Assembly (NCBI RefSeq): GCF_032854445.1
Contig: NC_088301.1
Span: forward strand, 17,322,018 to 17,386,017
Source of the DNA: Liolophura sinensis
Taxonomy: Eukaryota > Mollusca > Polyplacophora > Chitonida > Chitonidae
DNA length: 64,000 nt
Reading direction: 5' to 3'
Below, in pieces: positions 20,715-32,083 of this stretch (position 1 is the stretch's first letter; each line of letters begins with the position of its first letter). The translations under genes and the position numbers were made by a program. Below the pieces are notes generated by a model. That model was given only the letters and a program-made list of their open reading frames with translations, had not been told where the DNA came from and ran no database searches.

Positions 20715-21720
20715 ACACTGACAGGTAAACTAACAAGAAGCCGTTTTTTCTCGGGTTACGTTTGACATTTGCCAAATATCACAATGGCATCGATGCTCTG
20801 GTTTAACTCTATGTTATTGTTATAGTATTTCATATCACTTGGAATATTTGTGGGGCATCGGCCTAATCCAAAGGCCTCAATTCTTTGCTAGTTCAGATTG
20901 AGATAAAACTACTTATATCGTGTTGTTGACCCGGAACTTCCATGGCAGACGTCGCATACAGTGCTGTCATTGTGCTTGTCGATTTTCTTATTGAATAACA
21001 TTTCATCTTAGGGCTCCATCACGTTTCATCCTAGAAGAGAATGTCTCTATCGGCGTCTACAAACGTTGCTGGCTGCACAGAATTCTAAGGCAAATGTCAT
21101 TAAACTGTGTATTCTTGACGATGTGCTGAATTTGAAACAGATGATACTTCACAGTACGATAACAAAATAAAAATAACAAAAAAATAACGTTCGTACACGA
21201 TGCTAACCTTCGTTCAAGCTGTATATTCTCCTTTATAATGCTGTGGAACTATAGCCAATGGGTCTTTCGATGGGTCGTTCAAAAGTGTTTTAAAAGTTAT
21301 TTCAGTCTTTAAAACCGTCATATCATTCTTTGCCTAATACAAAACGAATGACATTTATGCCAGACTAAAGTTAATACCGGTCTTAATTGCCAATACGCAT
21401 TTGAAGAACAATTGGTGCTTCTTTATGAAATATGGCGCGAAAGTCGAGCAAAACAATCAAGTGGTGTTGTGAATAGATAATTGCATTTTCCAAAACAATT
21501 CAAAACACCATTTCCCAAAGGAATATAAAGGATATGGTATATAAATAGCAAATAGAACTTGAAACAAATAACAGAGATGGAATTGTCTGTTTGCTACGAT
21601 GCATGAAATACAAACAGAAAAAATAAGTGTTTTGTTTTTAAACACCAATCTGGTGCAGTTAGGAAACACATCCCTAAAATTACTAACATAGAGCTTTTTT
21701 ATTCGAACACCAGGATTGAA
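20715..21720. other. 3' flank of gene 1
   Basis: The first 130 bp are related to 43240-43375, 48115-48250 and 48490-48620 (CACTCTGTCGT and TTTACTCTCTATGCTGT type blocks). Beyond that I see nothing specific. Confidence 0.5.
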
Positions 21721-21723
21721 TAA

Positions 21724-22180
21724 AGGCTACAAGGCGAGAAGTGTATATATAATTTGCCTTTTAATGAGACACAATTTACAATTTCTGACTTAAACTATAT
21801 TTTGACTGTTTTTCTGATCTGATTTTGTCTTTTAAAACACTTAGTAAATTTACACCCAGGGGATTTCTACGTTTATAGTATTGAGACATCTGTCTGTGTC
21901 TCCCCGGGTAGATGATCAATTGTATACTTCCGATTGCAGCTGTTATTTTTTGGTATAAACAATGTACACTAGAATACCGGCCCGGGATTTTATCTGAACT
22001 GGTGTTTATCGTATTTTTGTTGAGGATCTTCAAGAAACTCTGAGTCTTGGTGGAAACATTTGAAGTAAAATTGTTAAATGTCTTGGCGCAGGTTCTGACT
22101 AAGAATTCTCTGTGGTATCCCAACGTTATGTACTACGATCAAAGGTGGATGAACCCAGCGTACGACATAACGAAGACTAA
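21724..22180. repeat. Paralogous block (matches 44664-45090) with a Penelope-like trace
   Basis: It starts with AAGGCTACAAGGCGAGA, which also occurs at 39504 in the Penelope-like remnant, and then tracks 44664-45090. The coding trace is very weak. The landmark TGGTATCCCAACGTTATG occurs once here but as a seven-unit array in the sister block. Confidence 0.55.
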
Positions 22181-22582
22181 ATAACTATTTTAGCTTCAAA
22201 CAGGATATTCAGAACTTCAGAATTTAGTATATAAATGCAATCATTTATGTCGTAAATAGCATGAGTTTATTGCATAAACGGGGCGATTTAAGTCTTTCTA
22301 TGTGTATGATCAACATTATAAAGCGGTCTTAATATAAGATGTTGCTTAAACATATCTAAGTATCTAATAATTGAACATTAAACACCTTTTTTATCTGTTG
22401 CAAAGAGATGTTTATCACGCTTTCCATGGTTAAGCATTTGTTTCTTCAGTGCATTAGTATATAAAGTTTTGTTTATTTGCTGTATACAATCCTGTACTGT
22501 TTTTCCCCCCTATGTACCTATGTTAACCATTGCTAATGCATTTAATATCACGGAATCGTCAGCAGCTGTCATTTTAGAAAGT

Positions 22583-22735
22583 GAACACAGCCCACGACCA
22601 TCCGCAGGTTACTGGCAGTTGTACGACCAGAGAGGTAGCCAGCATGAGCTTGAGTTAAACTCACAGTAATCACATGAGCCATTGTGCCGCTGTGTAACGC
22701 TAACCACTGGACCACTGAGGCTTCCACTCCAGAAT
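22583..22735 (-). repeat. tRNA-derived SINE, 5' half, minus strand
   Basis: On the minus strand it reads GCCTCAGTGGTCCAGTGG (A-box region TGGTCCAGTGG), a degenerate B-box region GTTTAACTC, then CTCATGCTGGCTACC and CAACCTGCGGATGGTCGTGG. The last part joins the SINE tails at 6234 and 10420. The 3' tail is missing. Confidence 0.7.
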
Positions 22736-22889
22736 TTTTCACGAACACGATGATGGTCAGTTTTATTACTGAAGGAAACCGAGATAATCCAGCGACCTTG
22801 GCAAATTATTGATGAAGTTTAGCAGCAGTGATGTAGAGATATTGTCACCATAATGTTGTAAAACTAGTGGCCTGTAAGGAGCGTTCGTC

Positions 22890-23275
22890 CACACGATTGT
22901 AGACGACGATTTGTAGTCACGAAAATCACTGGATGGTAGACAACGGTTTATAGTCACCAAGACCACACGAAGGTAGACGACGGTTTATAGTCACCAAGAC
23001 CACATGATTGTAGACAACGATTTTTTGTTACCAAGACCACATGATGGTAGGCGACCCTTTATAGTCACAAAGACCACATGACACAAAACAACGATTTTTT
23101 GTTACGAAGACCATATGATGGTAGGCGACGGTTTATAGTCACCAAGACCACGTGATGGTAGACAACGGTTTATAGTCACCAAGACCACATGATAGTAGAC
23201 AACGATTTTTTGTTACGAATACTACACGATGGTAGACGACGGTTTAAAGTCACCAAGACCACATAGTAGTAGACA
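22890..23275. repeat. Minisatellite, unit about 37-38 bp, about 10 copies
   Basis: Units of the form GATGGTAGACGACGGTTTATAG plus TCACCAAGACCACAT alternate with a variant containing ACGATTTTTTGTTACCAAG. The two versions interleave, as if a two-unit higher-order repeat were forming. Confidence 0.85.
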
Positions 23276-23314
23276 AGTGAGTTATATAGTCTGTATAGAG
23301 CGTTCCAGTGAGAT

Positions 23315-23563
23315 ATGGGAAAAGTAAAAATAAACTTAAAATATGATCAAAATTTAGGTGGTGGTCATCTCAAATTCGTAGAAGAATCAAGACGACAAAA
23401 TCATCGTGTGCATAGCAGCTTTTATTGCAAAAAAATATGTGGTGGTCATCTCAAATTCGTAGAAGAATCAAGACGACCAAACCCTCGTGCGGATGGGAAC
23501 TTTAATTGCAGAGTTAAAGCTATAAACAGAACAGTCTGGGTTATGCGTGCAACTTCTGTTTGA
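23315..23563 (+). CDS. Uncharacterised 82-codon frame with two 27-residue repeats
   Basis: The frame contains GGHLKFVEESRR.N.R repeated with an exact 81-bp period (about 23358 and 23439), each repeat ending in a cysteine-containing segment (FYCKKIC and FNC). The period is a multiple of three and the frame stays open through both repeats. I do not recognise the sequence. It may be a fragment of a repeat protein or a chance frame in a small tandem repeat; no splice sites or homologue support it here. Confidence 0.25.
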   Translation: MGKVKINLKYDQNLGGGHLKFVEESRRQNHRVHSSFYCKKICGGHLKFVEESRRPNPRADGNFNCRVKAINRTVWVMRATSV

Positions 23564-25870
23564 ATAATACGGAACGGTTCTAAATCGTTTTAAGTATGTT
23601 TTCTGTAACAGCACTGCGGCGTTAAATGTTATAGACAATCGAGAAGCGTGCCTAGCTATTAATGCTCATGGTCAAACTATGAACACGGAAATAATTACAC
23701 CGTGTGCCCATTTAGACAACTCATTTACAAAGGTTTAGTCGGCGTTAGCGAACAAATCACCGCCGGACAGCTTAACCAGTGAAATGTCTTTTTATCCTAT
23801 AATAAGAACCCAAATTCGTTTAGGTACAAACTCTTACCGAGCACAATAACTAACGTATAATTAGGAGAAAAACAACGTTGAGAACGAATGGTATTGACTA
23901 AAACGCTAGTGCGCTGTCACGTTTACAGACGAAATGCATGCTCTTTTCAATGGTATTTGATTGATATTTAAATGTTCTTCTCCTTTAACAGAAAATTTAG
24001 CATTACAGTTGTTTAAGTGTATGTTAAGAATACCCCTGAGGCGTTAATCGTCTTATGCAACACTAGCTTTAATGTACATTTACTATACTAACAGACACTT
24101 TGAAAATAAATGTAGATTAATATAGTGCATAGTGCTGGTAGGTCTAATACAAAAAATAATTCACTTACCTTGGTAAAAAAATGGTGTCTGGATGAGCTGT
24201 ATAAAATTAAAAGAAAAGGCTTAATGTGCATGTTTGAAAAAAAGAGCTTTAACTGGTACGCTATAAGTCGAGGAATTGTTTTTGCAGGCATTAATTTAAG
24301 TACTTATAAGAAAGATACAGTCGGCGGTGAATAATGTCGAAATATGTTCGGGTAGGTCCGCAACCTATAGATTTTAAATAAAACAAGTGGTTTTCAAACA
24401 GCAAAATTAACTTATAAACTGTTGCAGATTGATGCATGGTCTGTAAATTCCAATCTTGCCATATCCCCTTTGTAGATCTTGCTGCGTGTTGGACGGGCAA
24501 TGTGCGAGATTAATTAAATACTACAAAGCGATATATTAACTCTTGCAACGGTGTGAGTTACTTTGAGCGCGGCGTTGGTCATGGGTAGTTAAGGTCATCA
24601 GAGCGTATGGAAAAGGTATGGAGATTCCTTTTCTTAAGCACAGATTTTCTATTAAACACGATATGACATTAGAGATAGTTACCACAAATGGATTTGCAGT
24701 GTAGATGAAATTACACACAATCCTGGATAATCATGCCACAAATTGGGAGGTTGAATATTCTCTTTTGACAAACTACAGTTCACTTTTGTATACTGGATAC
24801 TGATGTAGACTCTCGGTAGCAAGACTGGACAACTTAACTGAGACATATGCTTGTCTCTAACATTAATCAGTGTGTAAATTTAGACCGACTGTGCAATCTC
24901 ATGTCCCACAAATTAAGAACTGTCCAGAAAAAAAGCAAAAGAAATTTATTGAACTCTTAGGCGACTATATAAGCCATGTTTAGGTGACTGTGGTCAGAGT
25001 CTAGGTGATTGATACATGTCCAGCCTGTTCAGACGTGCAATAAAATACTCACACATACGTAAATATGTATTTACAGAAGATCCTGTCTACCTTTATACCC
25101 AACTCGACATAATCTATAAAACTAGACTCAGCAAACTACAGTGAGGATTTCGTTACATACAGTTTACACTTCATTAAAGCAGCAAGACGTTTCCCCTTCA
25201 GCTAACCGCAAAGAACCGTAGACTAAGCATAGTTATAGGCATTTAACATTACGTAGGCTTGCAGTGAAAGCCCGATCCGACTTTATTCTGTGGAAATATA
25301 AAAGCGTCTATAAGCTTAACCAAAGATTAATTAAATTGGAAAATTTAATTACAGCACATGACTAATAGCGCTGTGACATTGATCCTTTCGGTGGAAAAGC
25401 AAAAAAGACTTTGGGCCTTGGAAGCAGAAACTTTGGAAACGTGACGGTCGGTTGTTTTTAGAGGGTAAAGCTTTCAGCCCTAGCACCACATTTATTGTTT
25501 GATCACCTGTATTTTGAATGTATAAGAATGACTAAGACGCAATTAAGAGTATTCTTGAATAAATTTCCAATACAGATAAGACACAATCGCCTTGACTTGT
25601 TTTCAGAGTTATTGTAACAGTTGAGACAAATCCATTGAGCGTTTAATACATAGACACTTTCTACACTGGCGAATCATGACTTGCACAAGTGTTGCTATTA
25701 AAAACATTTTCAATGGAAACATGCATATTCCGGTTACATAAAGGGACGTCGAGCATATCAATACAAGCGGGACTCGGGTATGAGATACTGAGGACTCTCT
25801 TCCTGTCAGGTGTCTCTACATACTGTGAATGGCGACACTAACTAATAATCATGGGGTTTAGTATTAAATG
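23564..25870. other. Gene-free region
   Basis: About 2.3 kb of A+T-rich sequence. Short frames exist but none shows motifs, repeats or paralogy that I can support. Confidence 0.45.
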
Positions 25871-25877
25871 AGGAGGA

Positions 25878-25975
25878 AATCTTTCGTATGTGTGTATGTG
25901 TGCGCATATGCGTGCAAGTGGATGTGCGTGTGCGTGCGCGTGTATGTGCGTGCGTACGTGTGCATGTTTGTATAT
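25878..25975. repeat. Alternating purine-pyrimidine (GT/GC-rich) tract
   Basis: About 95 bp of mostly alternating TG/CG/CA dinucleotides. Such tracts are prone to Z-DNA and to length change. Confidence 0.8.
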
Positions 25976-26805
25976 AAACAATTCATTGTATTGACTGTAT
26001 ATACATCACAGGCATGATGTGCGAGATTACGCAGTAAGGTGAACTCCTAGAAACTACACGCGTTTACTTCAAAATGTGTATGGACAACATCATTTCAGGC
26101 TGTAGATATCAGGCACGTCTATAATGAGATTTCACCGCTATTAAACAGGATATTACAATGGCGTTAATTATGTCATGGCGTCATTTGTGTACTGACATTG
26201 TCTACTTTCAGTCTTTGAAAATGTGTTTTATATTTGTCAACCATTTCTAATCTCTACTTGTCTCCACGCTATCAATCGAAAGGCATCGGCATTGTCTTGG
26301 TGAAATTATCAGCATTTGACTAGTCAATCAGTAGTATAATTGTTTACCTCTTTTCGACCAATCAAACATCTGTGACAAAACGCCATGGACCGTCTACAAG
26401 CCTTTGTCCACTAGCTAAATGTTCCCTGTCTCTTCTAAAAGTTTATGAAACCTGTCTCTTCTACGTGGCACCAACTTATGCCTGATACTAGCCTTATAAC
26501 TGAGGTTTATACCGACACCTAATATGTCTAGTTGCATGCTAAAACATCACCAGAACTTTGGACGAAGACAGAGGTAGGACCCGACTCATATATGAAACAT
26601 CTCGATGAAGAAACTTGTAGCTATATCTACTAAGTATCTTCCGCTATTAACAAATAGAAAACTGTTTGAGTTTAGCAGAAACACAGTTATCTCATTGTGT
26701 GTACGCGTATATCTATATCGTGAAACAGCCTATGTACCGGATTCTGTATAATTCACCATAGAGTCCGACTCTTAAGAACATTCTACTGTTTACCAGCGAA
26801 GTGCA
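25976..26805. other. Gene-free region
   Basis: Nothing recognised in about 800 bp. Confidence 0.4.
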
Positions 26806-26975
26806 CTGAAAAAAAAACTCCGTTAAAAATTAACGGAGTCTACTCCGCTGCTGTTTACTCCGCTATGTGAATAGTAGTACTCCGTCAAAAACAGTGGACT
26901 AACTCCATTAACACATATCCCATCAACGGAGTTTTTACACTAAAGGAGTGCACTCCGCTGAGACATTTTACATCT
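26806..26975. repeat. Palindromic ACTCCG repeat cluster, left
   Basis: Multiple short palindromes based on ACTCCG/CGGAGT are packed here, for instance ACTCCGTTAAAAATTAACGGAGT split around its centre (26819-26841), then TACTCCGCT twice and CAACGGAGTTTTT. Related clusters lie at 28045-28114 and 29123-29350. The set may mark the two ends of one nonautonomous DNA element spanning about 26.81-29.35 kb. Confidence 0.6.
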
Positions 26976-28044
26976 CGTGTGTTTCGGTCATTTGGTTAAC
27001 AAAGCCCTCTCATGATTGGCTGGATATTCCGCTGCTTGATGAACAATGTTGGGCCATCATGTATAAGGTAAGTACATGTGTACATATATGCTTAAATTAG
27101 TTGTTTGCACATGGAACACATAGTTTAACACAAATTTTGCATTATACTAGGTTATAATAGGTTTACACTCAGTCCTTAAACAAGCAGTCCACTAAATTAG
27201 CTTCATAACATGAACTCATCTAATCGTCTGCATTGATATTAACTCTACTGTGTAAATATTTATAGTGTAAACATCAGAATGAATATTAAGTAATAGATGC
27301 AGTTAACCATAGGACCTGTATCTAAGCTACAATGTGCCACCCAACATTGGTTAAGATTCATAAGCGAGTTGTATTTTTATCTATTCAACCTGTAGCTATT
27401 AGTAAAAACAGTGTACTTGATGTGCAATATTTAATCAGTCAACATTAAAGAGACAAGTTAGAGACCTTCAGCTGAAGATTATAGGTACACAGAGTAGCAT
27501 ACGGGTTTCCAGCATCCCCTGTTAGCCTTGGAAGCGATTAAAATATCAAGTCACATTTTATTGCTTGTCACATGACACCAGTCACACTCGCGCACGTGCA
27601 GAGCGGGTTTCCCGTGTGGAATCATATCGAAGAGTTTACCGAGTCGCCCGGGAAAAACAAATGTCATGAAATACATATCGATACGGGTTAGTGCTTACTC
27701 TAGGCCGAGAAGGTAAGTCCACGCATCTCCAAAACCCTATTTTAGCCCGATCAGGCGTTCAGAAAACTGTAAAGCCTGATTTCTTTTTGGGTTTTTTTTT
27801 AGATAGTTTAATTATCTTATACATGTAATTTAGTGTGTCTGCAAATAAGGAAACACGGACATTTTAGTGAAGTACATGTAGTCCTGATGAATTTAAATTA
27901 ATGACTGGATTGACTGATTGGTACTTGACTGATTGTTTCTTAATGAGTTTCTTGATTGATATTTTCTGGGTTCATTGATACTGTTTGGGATATATGTGCA
28001 CATGGCCCTATGGTTTCGCCATAAGAAAATGCATTTAACCATGG
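26976..28044. other. Interior between ACTCCG clusters, no gene
   Basis: No coding frame is seen. A CACGTG E-box at about 27593-27600 and a GAAGGTAAGT donor-like site near 27708 are present, but no transcript can be inferred. Confidence 0.35.
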
Positions 28045-28114
28045 TAGTGGAGTAATACCGTGAATCAGCGGATTAATACCGTGAATCCGCGGAGTAATGC
28101 TGTGAATCAGTGGA
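28045..28114. repeat. ACTCCG-family tandem units, interrupted by a solo LTR
   Basis: Three near-repeats of GGAGTAATACCGTGAATC type end at GTAC (28115-28118) where the LTR begins. The array continues after the LTR at 29123. Confidence 0.7.
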
Positions 28115-28118
28115 GTAC

Positions 28119-29122
28119 TGTTATGTATGACTATTTAACGTTTTCATGTACTGTTAGTCTGCGGACCTTTGTGAAAGCATAACAGGCCCTGTTATATGTG
28201 TACAGCGCGGACCGGATCGAAAGCACCGTGTTCAATGCTTCGTTTATTTCATTGGCTGTTAATTCTGTGTTTAAGAATAGTTGAATCCACCTGGAACGTA
28301 TATAAGCCGTGTTTTCTGTGCAGAGTGGAGGTATTTTTGCTGCATCCACTGGGAGCCAGGAGAGTGTGCGACGCTCTCGTATCGAGTCCATTATATTGAT
28401 ATGAGCTGGTGATGCCAGTTTCGTTTGGGAGGACAGATTTCTATGCCGGCACCGTTTGTGTACCACAGTTGTACTGATGTCTGGTTTAAGTGAATTTCTG
28501 CGGAAGTCACGTTTATTGGTGTTCGGATCTTTATTATGATTATACAGTGTTGACTGTGTAATTTGTTTAACACGCTGACCTCACCTGACCGACAAGGTCG
28601 TCAAGGACTCTAAACTGAAGTTTTCAGTTTTGCAAAGGACGTTCGTTCTGCCACAAGGTGACATTACTCTACGTCTCTGAACGGCTCGTTTGTTAGTTTC
28701 TGCGGGAGCTGTGACTGTTCTAAAGTGGATTATACCTCCATGCCTGGATTTACCCTGTGTTGTGCTCTGCGGGTGTGACGTCATTCAAAGGCTTGACTGT
28801 TCCAGTTCTGTGTAACCTGTGTACTGTGTTCGCGTTCGCTAAACTAGCGAAGTACCTGACTGGGACAATTTGTGACTTGTCTGAATTGTGTGTTTATCCC
28901 ATGGTCTTTACGTTGGATCTCCTGGAATACGTTCCTTGGGATGCAAAGGTGAACTGGAAACTTTTAAAGACCGGTAATACTGATGTGTATGTTTTTTTAT
29001 GTTGTTGTTGTTGTTGAACTGCCTGTAAAACTGTACGTCTCATTTTATATATAAAGCATTGTTTACATTGTAATATTGAGTCACTGAGTCTGTTTTCTGT
29101 TGCTGTTTTAAATACCGTAACA
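28119..29122 (+). mobile_element. Solo LTR of the Gmr1-like element, with GTAC target duplication
   Basis: The 1004-bp block starts TGTTATG and ends CCGTAACA. It matches the 1018-bp LTRs at 51187, 57237 and 63287, in opposite orientation and with visible divergence. GTAC is found on both sides (28115-28118 and 29123-29126). No internal sequence remains, so it is the product of LTR-LTR recombination. TATATAAG at 28299-28306 is the likely core promoter. Short frames inside it are LTR sequence, not genes. Confidence 0.9.
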
Positions 29123-29350
29123 GTACTCCATTACTCCTGACAGGGGAGTTGACTTGAGTTATTTGCTGTATGACAGTACAAACTCCTGTAACCATGGGAA
29201 CGGAGTAATACAATGAATCCGCGAAGTACTACTGTAAATCAGCAGAGTACTCCACTACTCCTGACAGCGGAGTCAACTCCGTTTTTTGTTTACTCTGCTA
29301 AATTAGCGGAGCACTCCCTCAGACACCATACAACGGAGTACTCCGTTGTT
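29123..29350. repeat. Palindromic ACTCCG repeat cluster, right
   Basis: It contains two tandem units with AGTACTCCACTACTCCTGACAG-like text (near 29126 and 29246), then ACTCCGTTTTTTG, and ends with CAACGGAGTACTCCGTTG, a perfect 18-bp palindrome (about 29331-29348). Confidence 0.65.
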
Positions 29351-29950
29351 AACGTCACTTCATGTCGATTTGCCATTCGAAAGAATATTGGTTCAAGTAA
29401 ATAATTAATGGTAAAACTACGGCTGAATTAGCTGAATCATCAGCACACGCATTGTTCGCAAAGATCGCACCTTGGGTATTTTACAATGAAGGCCTTATCC
29501 TTGCTTAGTGCAAAACAACCTTGTTTACCTTGAAATTTCACAATGGTTTAAAAATATGAGATTAAATGCGCCACTTATAAGTCAGATCACCTTATACAAC
29601 ACGCTCTCATCTAAAGGTCCCCATAATGTTGTAAGTCCATGTACATTTAGCACTTTCATTCAACATATCATCTTGCATGTGGGAAAAGTTGGAAATACTA
29701 CGCCCATATAAATATACCAGTATTAAGAATGAAATTATAACCGATCTGTCTGCCTCTACTCTTTTTGTTTACTGTTAAAATACATTGCCTATAGTACAGT
29801 ATAAAGTAGGTAGAAACAAAATGCCGATTTTTTTCTGTCGGAGCGAACGTTTGTTTTAATGGAGAAAAGTATCAGGTTACAGATGTTTTTAGGCCCATAA
29901 GGACTTTTGAATGCTACGCAATATGACATATTCTATTACCTGCGAGTCTT
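29351..29950. other. Gene-free region before the Crypton remnant
   Basis: Nothing specific except a TCTTTCTTTCAG splice-acceptor-like stretch at 29948-29959 directly before the Crypton-like frame. Confidence 0.4.
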
Positions 29951-29959
29951 TCTTTCAGC

Positions 29960-30479
29960 GGCCTCTCCTAAACCTCCCAGTTGACCACAAACCTTGGTTT
30001 GGCAATCAACCAATGGGTAACAAAACGATCGGATCCATGATGTCTGATATTTCCCGCGATGCAAAAACGCCGTTACACGAATCACTGCGTCCGGCTTTCG
30101 ACATCCACAGTTCTTGCTGATGCCGGGTTTTCTGTTATGGACGTTATGTCTGTGACAGGCCACCGCAAAAAATCCAGTGTATGTCACCAAACCGTCCGTT
30201 TCAAAATGTCGTGAAATCAGCAATATCCTGCAGGCTTCAAGTGTGTTATCAGAAAATGCTGAAAGTGAAAATGCCGTTGAGAATACCCCCATGTCGGTCA
30301 CGCCACTCCCAGTGCAAATGCCCGATGCTGTCGACTGTAATGTTACACGTTACAGTAGCAAAACGATCCAAATGGCAAAATCCCAGTTTTCAGTCACGTC
30401 TCAAAGTTTTGAAGGGTTGTTCAACAATGCAACAAGAAATAACAGCACAGTTCACATCAACTTCACATCCTCAGGATAG
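29960..30479 (+). pseudogene. Crypton-like tyrosine recombinase C-terminal remnant
   Basis: After an acceptor-like TTTCAG the first frame gives PWFGNQPMGNKTIGSMM..IS. A shift then gives YTNHCVR with the box-II type Arg, VLADAGFSVMDVMSVTGHRKKSS with the box His, and another shift gives YVTKPSVSKCREISNILQAS, the usual segment around and after the Tyr. A 100-codon frame (30177-30479) carries the tail to a stop at 30477-30479. This is the C-terminal half of a Crypton/DUF3504-type recombinase, of a different subfamily from the remnants at 3763 and 7949. At least two frameshifts make it inactive. Confidence 0.75.
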
Positions 30480-30975
30480 TGGACTGGCTGCAGATCGTCC
30501 TTTTTAACTCCCAATGCTTGTTTGGTGTTTATCCGTTTAACTTTTTTTTCACAGTGTTCAGTCCGTTTGCTCATGTTTTCCCTCCGCAAACGCTATTGCC
30601 TGACTGCCGCGAATATATTGGCGTTGACCCAGATATTCAAAATCGGTACATCACGTGACTAATATACATGCGTGTGACGCGTATATTGTACATAACAATT
30701 CTGGTACGACGTACTGAGTGAAACATGTGCACGTGGCTGGTTTAATGTACATAATTATATTATAACTTGCGTCATTATAAATTAAAATTATGATAGCCAT
30801 CCATTGTATTTTACAATACTATAAACTCAAATCATATTTATTCTCATGATAACTTGAACATATCAATTATAATATATTTATTTGCTTACTTATGATAAAC
30901 ATATCTATGATGCTGTTATTGTTTTATTATATATCAACGTATGTTGTGAAATTAACATTTACTTGAAAATGTGAA
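30480..30975. other. Gene-free A+T-rich region
   Basis: Very A+T-rich; nothing recognised. Confidence 0.45.
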
Positions 30976-30978
30976 CTG

Positions 30979-31198
30979 GTGGCCTCCGTGGCTGAGTCGG
31001 ATAGCGCGCTAGCGCAGCGTAATGACCCAGGAGTCTCTCACCAATGCGGTCGCTATGAGTTCAACTCCAGCTCATGCTGGCTTCCTATCCGGCCGTACGT
31101 GGCCCCGGATTTTTTTCCCACCATTATGCTGGCCGCCGTCGTAAGAGTGAAATATTCTTGAGTACGGCATAAAACTCCAATTAGATAAATAAATAAAT
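30979..31198 (+). repeat. tRNA-derived SINE with intact head and tail
   Basis: It begins GGCCTCCGTGGCTGAGTCGG with an A-box (TGGCTGAGTCGG), has a B-box-like GAGTTCAACTCC, then CTCATGCTGGCTTCC, a GCCGCCGTCGTAAG block and an AAAT-repeat tail. Part of the centre seen at 6234-6290 is deleted. It was likely transcribed by RNA polymerase III and mobilised by a LINE; both points are family knowledge. Confidence 0.8.
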
Positions 31199-32032
31199 TG
31201 TGAACTGAAGTGTTCCATTATTTCAACATTCGTTACCTGGTGTTTTACGAATTTGACACAGAATACAACACGACTGCAAAACGTTTACACATTTAAAACC
31301 AATTAAAATTCAGTATCAAACTAGTCGTCACCTAATTTTGTTTGTGTTTCAATTATTTTCTTTTATTTTTGTAGGCATGTCAAACTCTAATTACGTTTCA
31401 ACAGTTGAACTCCTTGCTTTTGTTGTCGTTGTGCTGATGCCAGAGGTTTCCAGCACCTTTAGCTCTGTCAAACTGAGTATGAGAAATCTTTTGACCTGAC
31501 CCAACTGTCGCTACCAGCATCAAGCGAACTCCTCGGCTCACTGTCAGTGTGTTCGCTGTTTGACACCGTGCCTGTCTCACCGAAGCCAACCTTGATAACG
31601 TTCACACCCTGGCCTCTTCAGTGTTATCTTAGCTGAAAGCAGGACAATATGAAAGCAACCCTGCAGAAAACAACGTGTCGGGAAAAGTGGGGGATGTGTT
31701 TGGTGTTAATCTAGACCGCAACGGCGTTTTTGTTATAATTACGAAAAAATGTTGCTGCTACCAAGGAAATAAGATAGGAATAATGTTCGTGTCAGGGTAG
31801 TCTAACGGTACTTAGACATCAAGTCGATGTGGAAGAGTTGATATTTTAGGTCGAAGGCAAAGTTTCAGCCTCGAAACTACAGATTTTTGATTCGACTGCG
31901 GCATTAAATCAGGTCGTTTGTCAGGTACTTGACAAGGTTCGTTGCTTGCCCTAGGCGTTTGCCAAGTGCCTTCAATCTATAACAGGACGTCGTTATGTAA
32001 TATCAGTTCCGCTGTTAGTTGCAGGGTCGTGT

Positions 32033-32034
<2 letters not shown>
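31199..32034. other. Gene-free region
   Basis: About 800 bp with no recognisable coding or repeat structure. Confidence 0.4.

Positions 32035-32081
<47 letters not shown>
32035..32081. repeat. (AT)n microsatellite
   Basis: Uninterrupted AT dinucleotides, about 23 repeats. Confidence 0.95.

Positions 32082-32083
<2 letters not shown>

Noticed and set aside
21776-22123. A 115-codon minus-strand frame
   Set aside because: The paralogous stretch at 44.7-45.0 kb does not keep it open, and no motif is present.
27590-27720. E-box CACGTG and a GAAGGTAAGT donor-like site suggesting a promoter and first exon
   Set aside because: No downstream exon in a compatible frame and no other promoter signals; both motifs are short enough to occur by chance.
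28131-29017. Open frames of 60-111 codons at 28.1-29.0 kb, 51.3-52.2 kb, 57.3-58.3 kb and 63.4-63.8 kb
   Set aside because: All lie within the same LTR sequence, on both strands, and differ in length between copies.
31398-31589. A 63-codon minus-strand frame near the SINE
   Set aside because: I suspected the N-terminus of a Crypton-type protein because another frame is acidic, but no recognisable motif supports it.
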